NCBI RefSeq assembly: GCF_000427095.1
Contig: NC_021487.1
Coordinates: 865,719 to 929,718 of the forward strand
Origin: Chthonomonas calidirosea T49
GTDB lineage: Bacteria; Armatimonadota; Chthonomonadetes; Chthonomonadales; Chthonomonadaceae
Reading direction: 5' to 3'
Length of the DNA stretch: 64,000 nucleotides
The position numbers and the translations under genes were made by a program. Below, in pieces: positions 8,896 to 16,652 of the stretch (within the stretch, counting starts at the first letter, position 1; each line of letters starts with the position of its first letter). The notes beneath the pieces were generated by a model. The model saw nothing but the letters and a program-made list of their open reading frames with translations. It was not told the origin of the DNA and made no database searches.

Positions 8896-10158
8896 TCACA
8901 AATGTTCTGCTTCCAATTCCCCAGTTCGTGCCCTGGCTTTCCCAGTTAACGAGATAGGCGGCAGCCCTTGCCAAAACCTGTAGAGCTGAGGCAGCGTGGT
9001 CACAATGAGTGCGGTGAGCGGAGCGGCAAAGAACATGCCGGTAATCCCTGCCACCTCCAATCCACTCAATATAAGGAACAACACCAGCACCTCATGCAGC
9101 CCAAGCGCCGCCCCTACCAAACGTGGATAGAGGATCTTTGAACCTACCTCGTTGATCACGATCAGAACTACAATAACCGTGATAACCCGAATCATAGGCG
9201 TTAGACCGTGGCTTTCCGGCGTTATGAGCGCCGCAAGAACTGCCGGCGCGGCACCAATGTAGGGCCCTATCACCGGAATCAGAGAGGCCACCATCACAAA
9301 AAGCGCCAGCAGAAGCCACAGCCTTATGCCAAGCGCTAAGTACAAAATTCCCGCCGCAGTGCCTATGATCAACGCCAACAGCAGCTGGCCTCGTACAAAC
9401 CCACCCAACACATGGTTTACATCGTCTTGCCATATCTCGGCATAAGAGCGTAACGGTGCCGGAAGCGCCATGGTAAAACGGTGACGCATCTCCTCACAAT
9501 AGACTAATAGATAGATGGCTATTAACCCTACAATGGCTGCCTCAAATAGCGTCCGACCAATATCTCCTAAGGTCTTGATGACTCGCTCAAAAAGTCCGCT
9601 GGTAAACGTACCACTATTAGGTAGGGGATGTTTGAGAGCCCTCTGCAGATCATAATGAACCCCACGAGCGGCTAGCCAGTCATTGAACCGTGCGATCTCC
9701 TCGTGAATCTTCGCTTCATAGGTCTGGGCCGCTAGGTCGCGCTGCTGCGGAGTTGCATCGGCCGCCATACCCTGTTGATAGGTGTTGTGGTCGCGCACAA
9801 TGATATTGATCTGATGCACCAAGGCTGTACCTAACAGCGCTGCTGCAAGCAACATCAACAGAACAAAGCCCCCGCAAACTACACCTACCGCCGCTCCACG
9901 TGACATAGACTTGCGACGGCGTATCCATTCCACAATGGGGTCTAGGGCATAGGCCAATAATCCCCCAAGAGCAAACAGCAGAAGCGTGTGCTTAACAGCG
10001 CCTAGTAGACGCACCACTACTGCAACGAAAGCAATCAGCAGCAGGATGGTAGCTAACACAACCAGCAGTCGCAGCCAATGATCCATGTGCACGTTTCTGC
10101 TAAAATGCTGGTCCTCTACCGTCTCCTTTGGCAGCGTTGATGCCTTCTCAGTCTCCAT
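8896..10158 (-). CDS. AI-2E family (PerM/YhhT-like) transporter
   Basis: 420 aa integral membrane protein. A short charged N-terminus leads to two helices (about 30-70), another at about 90-110, a long extracytoplasmic segment rich in helix-forming residues (about 115-200), then four or more helices. The C-terminal half has the family pattern P-x-I-G-P-Y-I-G and a P-L-T-A-L-I-V stretch. Members range from an autoinducer-2 exporter to Na+/H+ antiporters and permeases of unknown cargo, so the substrate is open. Start ATG 10158 has an AGGAGG/GGAGAG ribosome site. The next plus-strand gene is divergent. Confidence 0.85.
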   Translation of the reverse strand: METEKASTLPKETVEDQHFSRNVHMDHWLRLLVVLATILLLIAFVAVVVRLLGAVKHTLLLFALGGLLAYALDPIVEWIRRRKSMSRGAAVGVVCGGFVLLMLLAAALLGTALVHQINIIVRDHNTYQQGMAADATPQQRDLAAQTYEAKIHEEIARFNDWLAARGVHYDLQRALKHPLPNSGTFTSGLFERVIKTLGDIGRTLFEAAIVGLIAIYLLVYCEEMRHRFTMALPAPLRSYAEIWQDDVNHVLGGFVRGQLLLALIIGTAAGILYLALGIRLWLLLALFVMVASLIPVIGPYIGAAPAVLAALITPESHGLTPMIRVITVIVVLIVINEVGSKILYPRLVGAALGLHEVLVLFLILSGLEVAGITGMFFAAPLTALIVTTLPQLYRFWQGLPPISLTGKARARTGELEAEHL

Positions 10159-10459
10159 GTCTCTCCTTCCTCCTGCTCACACTATATGGTACTACTATGG
10201 CTTTAACAGTTTCGATAGCTAAAAACCTTTCTGGGTTCCCTCTGCTCCTCTTGCTATAATAGCACCTTTGGTCATGTAAAACCATCAGTACCATCCTATC
10301 TTGGTTCTTATATTCTAGACCCACCCCAGGAAATCTGCCACGAACATATGGCATTTTCATTCAACTTTGGGTATTCTAGAAAAGGCAACAAGATCTATCA
10401 AAATCTAGTCTCATCGGTCTATCCCGCTGCCGCAGAGTCAGAAGTGTTAATTCTAATAT

Positions 10460-10478
10460 AGCAAGTATATATCTTGCT
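10460..10478. promoter_or_regulatory. Perfect dyad, candidate operator
   Basis: AGCAAG-TATATAT-CTTGCT, a perfect 6-bp inverted repeat with an A/T spacer, about 160 bp upstream of the BTAD-STAND regulator. It could bind a dimeric regulator, including the gene's own product. Confidence 0.35.
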
Positions 10479-10484
10479 TCACTA

Positions 10485-10505
10485 GTATTTAATGGCTAGA
10501 AATAC
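10485..10505. promoter_or_regulatory. Second dyad, candidate operator
   Basis: GTATTT-N9-AAATAC, a perfect 6-bp inverted repeat 7 bp to the right of the first dyad. Two dyads close together suggest cooperative binding, though A+T-rich DNA gives such repeats easily. Confidence 0.25.
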
Positions 10506-10639
10506 GATACTTGTATAAGGAGCGACTTAGTATCCACTTAACGAGATAAAAAGCGTTCATCGCTGCACTGATATAACAAGAAGGTCATGGCACCTTAAAC
10601 CCTATCACGTTTTGTGATTTCTTGTTTAAGGAGATAGCG

Positions 10640-13600
10640 TTGCAACAATATTGGTATATCGAGATGCTAGGGCCGCTAAGAGCATCCTGTGGTGACCTTC
10701 GAATATCTCGTTTCATAACGCGCAAGGTCGGTGCCCTTCTTGCCTATCTTGCCTATTACCCGAATCGCGCCTATTCGCGCGAACATTTAGCCAGCATTCT
10801 TTGGCCCGATACGGACTTTGCCCAGGCAAGCCCGCGCCTGCGACAAGCTATCGCGGCCCTACGCCGTCAGATGGAACCGCCTGGCCTGCTGCCAGATACA
10901 ATTCTCCTGACTGCCGGCGGTCGTCTCACCCTTCAGATAAACTCCACACTTGTGCACACGGACGTGGATGAATTTCAAAATCTTCTTAAGCTGGCCCAAA
11001 GTGCTCCAAATGTCAACATCAGCTGTGACCTTCTAGAACAAGCGGTTAGGCTATATAAGGCAGAGCTATTAACCGGTTACGACGAAGAGTGGATTTTTGT
11101 CGAACGTGAGCACCTCTCGGAAGCTGTTTTGGGGGCGCTCCACCGTCTGGCTGAGCTCTACACACAACAAAACGATCTTCAAAGTGCGTACACTGCAGCT
11201 TGTCGCATCGTAGAGATAGATCCCCTCAATGAAAAGGGTCACCTCACTCTTATGCGTCTGCTTATCGCTTCAAAGTTACCGGACAAAGCCCTGGCACATT
11301 ATCAGACGATGGCCTCTACCTGGCGTCAACAGCTAGGTGAACTGCCGTCAGCTGCCGCGCGTAAACTGGCTGACCACGCACAAGAGATGCTCGCCACAGG
11401 ACAAACCCAAGAGCCAAGCGTTTTCCTTCTCTCCCCCTCCTCGGATAAGCTAAAAGCACCCGTTAAACCACCTCAGTCATCGTTTCCTAGAAACGCTCCC
11501 GCACTAGAACCCCTTTACATTATGCCGGCCCGTCTCAATCGCTTCTTTGGTAGAGAGGAGGAGCTCGCTCATCTAGAAACCGTGCTAAACCCTAACGAGG
11601 AGCCTCCTCACCTCATTACTTTGCTAGGGCCGGGCGGTTGTGGAAAGACGCGCCTAGCTCTCGAAGCAGCGGAACATATCCATAAGCGCTACCTCGTCTC
11701 TGTCTGCCATGTACCCCTAACGGAAATTCGAGATCCTTCTGTACTCCCAAACGTGCTCGCCCAAACCCTTCGCTTGCCCGTCGCTTCTCAACAGTCCCCT
11801 TTAGAGTCCCTGTACTCACAATATCGTGAACACGCTCTCCTTCTCGTCCTTGACAACTGTGAACAGCTTTTAGCGGAGCAGGCAGAACAGATTCGTAGCT
11901 TCCTTTACGAGCTTTTCGATCGGCTTCCCCTCCTCAAATGTCTTGCCACCTCTCGCCAACCCATTGGGCTTGAGGGCGAAGAGCGCTACGGTGTTGGGCC
12001 GTTACCTATTCCAATAGCCCTGTTCGCGCCTTCTCCCGAAGAGCTTGCTTCCTATCCTAGTATCCAGCTTTTTGTGGATCGGGCGCAGGCGGTCAAGCCA
12101 GACTTCCAATTAACCCAACGAACGGCCCTACCGATTTACACCATTGTTCAGAAACTCGAAGGCATTCCGCTGGCTTTAGAGCTAGCCGCTTCTTGGTCAA
12201 CACAACTCTCCCTACAGCAGATCGTACAGCGCTTAGATAACCCCTTAGACATCCTAATAACTCGCCGCCGAATCCCTACAATACGCCATAGTGCCCTACA
12301 GACAGCCCTCGCGTGGAGTTTGGAGCTTCTCTCAGAAAGTCAAAAAGAGTTCTTTATAAAACTATCTGTTTTTCACGGGGGTTTCACTGCCAAAGCATGC
12401 TCTGCTATTTTGAACAGCCCAGATGCAGAGTCGATGCTAAACGAACTTGCCGAGCGCTCCCTCCTTTCGCTTAGTGAGACCCCAGCGGGTGAAACGCGCT
12501 ATACCCTCCTTGAGATCATGCGTGAGTTTGCCTTAACGTACCTCTCTCCTCAGCAGATTCACGCTCTCTCTTTGCGCCATGCTCAGTTCTATTTCCAATT
12601 TGCAAAAGAGAGCATTCCGTTGTTAGCTGGTCCACAGCGTCTCATGATACAGGCCGCTTTAGAGGCGGAAACCGACAATTTTCGTGCCACGTTGGAATGG
12701 ACCATCGCAAATAGCGCAGAACTTGCCGCTAATATCGGCGCAGTCCTGTGGTACTATTGGCTGGTGACGAACTCGTTCACAGAAGGTCGTAAATGGCTCC
12801 AGCAGATACTTGCCGTTATGCCTCCCAATGCCGATCCGCATATCCGACTGCGCATCCTGTCTGGCCTTGGACTTCTTGCCAAACATCAAGCCGACTACAC
12901 AGAGGCCGCCTCCTTTTACCAGATCGCCCTCACCGAAGCTACTCAAACAGGAGACCTTCGCGCTCAAGCAGAAGCCTATGGGCAGATCGGAGCTTTAGCT
13001 TATGAACAAGGAAAATTAGACGACGCGCAAACAGCCTATGCTGTTTCGCTTCAACTCTGGCAGCAACTCGAGAATCATCAGTTGATCGCCACCACCCTCA
13101 ACAACATCGCCCTTATTGCTCAAGAACAGGAACGATACGACGAGGCCGTTAAGCTGCTGGAGCAGAGCTTGCAAACCAAACGCACGCTAGGTGACCATCA
13201 AGGAGTGATCGACTCGCTCAACAATTTGGCGCTTGTCGCCTATGATCGGGGCCATTTTGAAACAGCCCGCCTCATCTTCGAGGATGCCCTTGCAAAAGCG
13301 CGTGAGTTAAAGAGTCCATACGTTGAGGCCATTATCCTTAACAACCTCAGCAACACGCTGCTTGCTTTGGGACAACCTGCTAAAGCGCGAGCCTATCAGG
13401 CAAAAAGCTTGCAGACTCGCTGTGCTCTCCAAGATAAGCGGGGACTAGCCTACTCCTTCGAGAGCTGTGCCTGGCTCGCTGTTAGCTGGAAACGCGCTGA
13501 ACTAGCCGCAAAACTGTTGGGAGCCGCAGAGGCCCTGCGCCAACAGATCGGTGCTCCCCTGCTTCCATCCGACCGCAAACGAGTCGCGCATATCCGCCAT

Positions 13601-13753
13601 CAAGTCCAGTCACAGCTCTCCAACCAGCAGTTTGACGCCTACCACACTATCGGACGTTCGTTGAATATAGAGCAAACACTTTCCCTAACAGAGGAGCTAC
13701 TAGGAGCACTTGGAAAACTATCTATCTCAACAGATTCACCGGAATCTAAGTAA
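10640..13753 (+). CDS. BTAD (SARP-like) - STAND NTPase - TPR transcriptional activator
   Basis: 1037 aa. The N-terminus is a winged-helix plus bacterial transcriptional activator domain (about 5-250) as in AfsR/SARP proteins, with R-E-H-L-A-S-I-L-W-P. A STAND/NB-ARC-like NTPase follows, with Walker A GPGGCGKT (about 330-337), Walker B LLLVLDNCEQLL (about 400) and a sensor region L-A-T-S-R-Q-P. The C-terminus (about 690-950) is a run of TPR repeats with repeated N-N-I-A-L/N-N-L-A-L and Y-x-x-A motifs. Such proteins hold an ATP-controlled oligomer that senses a ligand through the TPRs and activates nearby genes. I placed the start at TTG 10640 because AAGGAG (10628-10633) lies 6 nt before it; TTG 10622 has no ribosome site. 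Its 3' end overlaps the convergent sigma-factor gene by 8 bp. Confidence 0.88.
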   Translation: MQQYWYIEMLGPLRASCGDLRISRFITRKVGALLAYLAYYPNRAYSREHLASILWPDTDFAQASPRLRQAIAALRRQMEPPGLLPDTILLTAGGRLTLQINSTLVHTDVDEFQNLLKLAQSAPNVNISCDLLEQAVRLYKAELLTGYDEEWIFVEREHLSEAVLGALHRLAELYTQQNDLQSAYTAACRIVEIDPLNEKGHLTLMRLLIASKLPDKALAHYQTMASTWRQQLGELPSAAARKLADHAQEMLATGQTQEPSVFLLSPSSDKLKAPVKPPQSSFPRNAPALEPLYIMPARLNRFFGREEELAHLETVLNPNEEPPHLITLLGPGGCGKTRLALEAAEHIHKRYLVSVCHVPLTEIRDPSVLPNVLAQTLRLPVASQQSPLESLYSQYREHALLLVLDNCEQLLAEQAEQIRSFLYELFDRLPLLKCLATSRQPIGLEGEERYGVGPLPIPIALFAPSPEELASYPSIQLFVDRAQAVKPDFQLTQRTALPIYTIVQKLEGIPLALELAASWSTQLSLQQIVQRLDNPLDILITRRRIPTIRHSALQTALAWSLELLSESQKEFFIKLSVFHGGFTAKACSAILNSPDAESMLNELAERSLLSLSETPAGETRYTLLEIMREFALTYLSPQQIHALSLRHAQFYFQFAKESIPLLAGPQRLMIQAALEAETDNFRATLEWTIANSAELAANIGAVLWYYWLVTNSFTEGRKWLQQILAVMPPNADPHIRLRILSGLGLLAKHQADYTEAASFYQIALTEATQTGDLRAQAEAYGQIGALAYEQGKLDDAQTAYAVSLQLWQQLENHQLIATTLNNIALIAQEQERYDEAVKLLEQSLQTKRTLGDHQGVIDSLNNLALVAYDRGHFETARLIFEDALAKARELKSPYVEAIILNNLSNTLLALGQPAKARAYQAKSLQTRCALQDKRGLAYSFESCAWLAVSWKRAELAAKLLGAAEALRQQIGAPLLPSDRKRVAHIRHQVQSQLSNQQFDAYHTIGRSLNIEQTLSLTEELLGALGKLSISTDSPESK

Positions 13754-14507
13754 AAAGCTCCGCCTCTTGCTCCAAATAGCTCCGCAGTCGTGTCACAGCC
13801 TGGGCATGTAACTGGTAGGCACGTGATTCGGAGACAGAAAGCACCATACCGATCTCCTTGAACGTAAGTCCCTCCTTATAGTAGAGCGACATCACAAGCT
13901 TTTCCCGTTCCGGCAACCGTTCCACGGCGGCCGCGAGAACGCGCTTGCGCTCCCGGATGGTTACCGCCTCAAGCGGGCTGGGTCCTTCGGCTGGCAAGAG
14001 ATCCGCTAGGCGCTGCTGCTCGGTGCCTATTCTCAGATCGTCTAGGGAAAGAAGGGTGGTTCTACCGATGTTGGTAAACAACTTATCGAGCTGATCCAGC
14101 GTAATGCCAAGCTCTTCAGCCACCTCTTCTTCTGTGGCCGGACGCCCCAAGCGGCTCTCTAACCGCATGTAGGCCTGTTTGAGCTGCTTTTGCTGGTCGC
14201 GCACTAGTCGAGGTACCCAATCATCGCTGCGGAGCATTTCAAGAATGGCACCTCGAATAAGGGTGATCGCATAGGTTTCAAACTTGATGCCTCGGCTAGG
14301 ATCGAACTGATCTACCGCCTTGATGAGGCCAATCGCTCCGGCACTAATGAGATCGTCTTTCTCGATCCCTGCCGGTAAAGGACCGAAAAGACGCCCCGCC
14401 GTAATTGTAACGAGGTGCGCGTAGCGCTGAATGAGAGCTTCCCGCGCCTCTTGGCTGCCCTCTTCTTTCAACGCACGCCAAAGCGCGGACGTAGGAACTT
14501 CGCCCAT
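13746..14507 (-). CDS. RNA polymerase sigma factor, FliA/WhiG group (sigma-28 like)
   Basis: 253 aa. Region 2 has D-D-L-I-S-A-G-A-I-G-L-I-K-A-V-D-Q-F-D and F-E-T-Y-A-I-x-x-I-R-G-A-I-L-E; region 3 has a G-R-P-A-T-E-E-E-V-A-E motif; region 4 ends with L-T-F-K-E-I-G and a V-S-E-S-R-A-Y-Q-L-H helix. This order and the R-x-I-R-G-A-I-L-E-x-L-R signature fit FliA/WhiG rather than housekeeping or ECF sigma factors. No flagellar genes are nearby, so the target set is unknown. Start ATG 14507 is preferred because GGAGGT lies 6 nt upstream; the frame is open 25 codons further (to 14582) without a ribosome site. Confidence 0.9.
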   Translation of the reverse strand: MGEVPTSALWRALKEEGSQEAREALIQRYAHLVTITAGRLFGPLPAGIEKDDLISAGAIGLIKAVDQFDPSRGIKFETYAITLIRGAILEMLRSDDWVPRLVRDQQKQLKQAYMRLESRLGRPATEEEVAEELGITLDQLDKLFTNIGRTTLLSLDDLRIGTEQQRLADLLPAEGPSPLEAVTIRERKRVLAAAVERLPEREKLVMSLYYKEGLTFKEIGMVLSVSESRAYQLHAQAVTRLRSYLEQEAELFT

Positions 14508-14785
14508 CTGTGGACCTCCGTGACCTTTGTCAGTTTCTCTCTTCCCCCATAGAAGAGAGCCTTCGAGCCGGGGATCCTCCATAACCCCTCGACCCTAGAA
14601 TTACCCTGCTATTTTCGGCTAGTTGCCAGTAAACCTTTAGCCCATCTTCTTTTCCACGTCAACCGGCGATCACTCAGAAGGCTTTTCTTCAAGTAGCGAC
14701 CAGCCATCTTCTTTCGAATAGGGGCAATGGCGCAGCGGGGACGAATGAGGAGACGGCTCCTATCCACCACAAGATCGTCGGTAAA
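14508..14785. other. Gap between sigma-factor gene and nitrite/sulfite reductase terminator
   Basis: About 280 bp. A 65-codon minus-strand frame starts inside the terminator hairpin and is Arg/Lys-rich without a ribosome site; I do not call it. Only the weak promoter at 14634-14662 was noted. Confidence 0.4.
14634..14662 (-). promoter_or_regulatory. Weak candidate promoter for the sigma-factor gene
   Basis: TTGACG (14662-14657) and TAAAGG (14639-14634) with 17 bp between. The -35 is good, the -10 poor. Confidence 0.25.
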
Positions 14786-14822
14786 GCAAAAAGGGCGAGC
14801 ACCCAACGTGGTTGCTCGCCCT
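14786..14822 (-). terminator. Rho-independent terminator after the nitrite/sulfite reductase gene
   Basis: On the minus strand a perfect 10-bp GC-rich stem (arms 14822-14813 and 14801-14792) is followed directly by a T-run (14792-14788). It lies 25 bp past the stop codon. Confidence 0.9.
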
Positions 14823-14846
14823 GATGAATGGAGCTCTTTTTAACTG

Positions 14847-16490
14847 CTACTCAACTTCCACAGGGGCATGAGCGCGCGGAGGCGGCGGAGTCCACGTGGG
14901 ATCGTCTTGGGCTAAAAGGTGTAGGCCCAGGAACTCGGCCAGTTCCTCGTTCGTGTGCCTATCCACCCACTGTCCAAAGCTCTCCCCTTCCTTGCGCGTG
15001 CATCGGAAGCTTACCAAGAGGTTCTCAATAGCGTACTTCACTTTATCCGCCGGCACTTTCCGTGATATAGGGCGAACGAATTTTGCGTCGCCCCCCAGTC
15101 TGCCACCAAGACACACATCGTAGGCTTCTACCTGTGTCCCATCGTTTAGACGCGCTAAACAGCCCTGCAAGCCAATGTCGCCGATATGGTGCTGTCCACA
15201 CGAATTTGGACAACCGTTAAGATGAATACGTATCGGTTCATCCCACACCATGCGGCTCTCCAGGTAGGAGATGATCTCCCGAAGGCGATGTTTCGTCTCT
15301 GTAATGGCCAGGTTGCAAAACTCATTACCGGTACAACATACCGCTCCCTTATGAAACTCGGAGGCTTCCACCAGGAAACCAGCCTCTTGGATGGCCTGTA
15401 TCGCGGCATTTAAATCTTCGAACTTGATGTTAGGGAAGAGCAAGTTCTGTTGGTTGGTTGTGCGAATGTTTCCCTCACAATAACGTTCGGCAATGTCGGC
15501 TGCGGCAAACAGCTGTGCATCGGTAACCCGACCGGTAAGAACAGAGGTGCCGACCCAGTAGCGATCGGCCTGCTTCTGACGGTGAACTCCTAAGTGGTCC
15601 TGCTGCACCGGGCCAATAGGTTCCAACACGGGCACAGCAGGTTCTGGAGTCCATCCGAGACGCTTGATCAACTCCTCTCTGAACCGCTCTGGCCCCCAAT
15701 CGGCCACAAGGAACTTCAAACGAGCATGGTTGCGGCGCTGCCGATAGCCATCATCACGAAAGATTTTGGTAACGGCAATACAGACCTCAAGCACCTGCTC
15801 TGGCTTGATGAAAACATCAAGCTTTTTGGCGAAATGCGGTTGGGTGGAAAGTCCTCCACCGACATACAGGTGAAAACCAACCTCCGACTTACCTCTGTGA
15901 AAGCGACGTACGGCCTGCAAGCCCACATCGTTAATCTGAGGCTGGGCACAGTGAATGGAACAGCCCGATATAACGATCTTGTACTTGCGGGGCAGATCCG
16001 AGAACTCTTTGTTGCCTAAAAAGTAGTTGGTGACCTCTCGAATGAGAGGGCGAGTGTCATAAAGCTCTTGTGGGTCCAAACCCGATACGGGGCACCCAGC
16101 AATATTGCGCGTAATGTCGCCACACGCCCCTGTAGTGGTAAGCCCAACCGCATGGAGGCGCTCAAAAACAGTGGGCAGGTCCTGGATGGTTAGCCAGTGA
16201 AACTGGAAATTTTGGCGCGTTGTTATGTCCGCAAAGCCACGTGCAAAATCGCGCGTGATGGAGGCAATGGTGCGAAGCTGCTCAACATTTAAATCTCCAC
16301 CAGGTACCTTCACGCGCAACATGAAATGGCCAACATTCGGTTTTTGCGGGTAGATGCCATACCATCGAAAACGCTGCAGATCGTCTGGTGGAATAGCATC
16401 GTAGCCGAGTTTGGCGTAGCGAAAAATATCGTCCCAAACGTCCAAACCGTCTTTAGCCTTCTTGATCGCTTCCACATCGGCCTTCGCCAT
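14847..16490 (-). CDS. nirA: Ferredoxin-dependent nitrite/sulfite reductase (siroheme, 4Fe-4S)
   Basis: 547 aa, the usual length. It carries two ferredoxin-like half domains and the two siroheme/[4Fe-4S] repeats. The cluster cysteines are in CCTGNEFC (about residue 390) and NGCPNSCG (about 427). Arginine-rich siroheme-binding motifs such as D-I-T-T-R-Q-N-F-Q and N-I-R-T-T-N-Q-Q-N are present. The enzyme reduces nitrite to ammonia or sulfite to sulfide with electrons from ferredoxin; sequence inspection cannot separate the two reliably, and no nitrate reductase or sulfate-activation genes are in the window. It is transcribed alone, with a promoter at 16559-16588, a dyad at 16526-16545 and a terminator. 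Confidence 0.85.
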   Translation of the reverse strand: MAKADVEAIKKAKDGLDVWDDIFRYAKLGYDAIPPDDLQRFRWYGIYPQKPNVGHFMLRVKVPGGDLNVEQLRTIASITRDFARGFADITTRQNFQFHWLTIQDLPTVFERLHAVGLTTTGACGDITRNIAGCPVSGLDPQELYDTRPLIREVTNYFLGNKEFSDLPRKYKIVISGCSIHCAQPQINDVGLQAVRRFHRGKSEVGFHLYVGGGLSTQPHFAKKLDVFIKPEQVLEVCIAVTKIFRDDGYRQRRNHARLKFLVADWGPERFREELIKRLGWTPEPAVPVLEPIGPVQQDHLGVHRQKQADRYWVGTSVLTGRVTDAQLFAAADIAERYCEGNIRTTNQQNLLFPNIKFEDLNAAIQAIQEAGFLVEASEFHKGAVCCTGNEFCNLAITETKHRLREIISYLESRMVWDEPIRIHLNGCPNSCGQHHIGDIGLQGCLARLNDGTQVEAYDVCLGGRLGGDAKFVRPISRKVPADKVKYAIENLLVSFRCTRKEGESFGQWVDRHTNEELAEFLGLHLLAQDDPTWTPPPPRAHAPVEVE

Positions 16491-16525
16491 TTCCCTTTTC
16501 TCCCTATCCGAATCGCCTAAACTTG

Positions 16526-16545
16526 ACTATTCTAGTTGGAATAGT
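16526..16545. promoter_or_regulatory. Perfect 20-bp inverted repeat at the reductase transcription start: candidate operator
   Basis: ACTATTC-N6-GAATAGT lies 13-33 bp downstream of the -10 hexamer of the reductase promoter, so a bound protein would block or pause RNA polymerase. It overlaps ACTTGACTA on the plus strand, reminiscent of Rrf2-type sites such as those of IscR, but I cannot assign a regulator. Confidence 0.5.
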
Positions 16546-16558
16546 TGGCTTTTCATAG

Positions 16559-16588
16559 AGTGTACCATGTCTTTCATAGGTATGTCAA
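16559..16588 (-). promoter_or_regulatory. Sigma-70 promoter of the nitrite/sulfite reductase gene
   Basis: Perfect TTGACA (16588-16583), 18-bp spacer, TACACT (16564-16559). The leader to ATG 16490 would be about 60 nt and contains the dyad at 16526-16545. Confidence 0.6.
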
Positions 16589-16610
16589 CGTTGGAGAAAA
16601 ATTTTTTCGG

Positions 16611-16652
16611 CTGGAGGCGCATTGAGGAGACTTTAGGAGAAGACCGTTATCT
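16611..16652 (+). pseudogene. Short remnant/copy of GH3 coding sequence
   Basis: These 42 bases match 19923-19964 inside the nearby GH3 gene at 38 positions, including an unbroken 30-base identity (16616-16645 with 19928-19957). Read on the plus strand they encode RIEETLGED flanked by a G-W-R start, the conserved GH3 motif, but there is no surrounding GH3 frame. It abuts the stop codon of the minus-strand hydrolase gene. Confidence 0.7.

Larger units (their letters stand above)
10159..10639. other. Long A+T-rich divergent control region upstream of the BTAD regulator
   Basis: 481 bp, visibly richer in A+T than the neighbours. It contains two dyads (10460-10478 and 10485-10505) and the AAGGAG ribosome site at 10628-10633. 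I see no protein-coding gene. Confidence 0.5.

Noticed and set aside
14609..14806. 65-codon Arg/Lys-rich minus-strand frame
   Set aside because: It begins inside the loop of a strong terminator and has no ribosome site.
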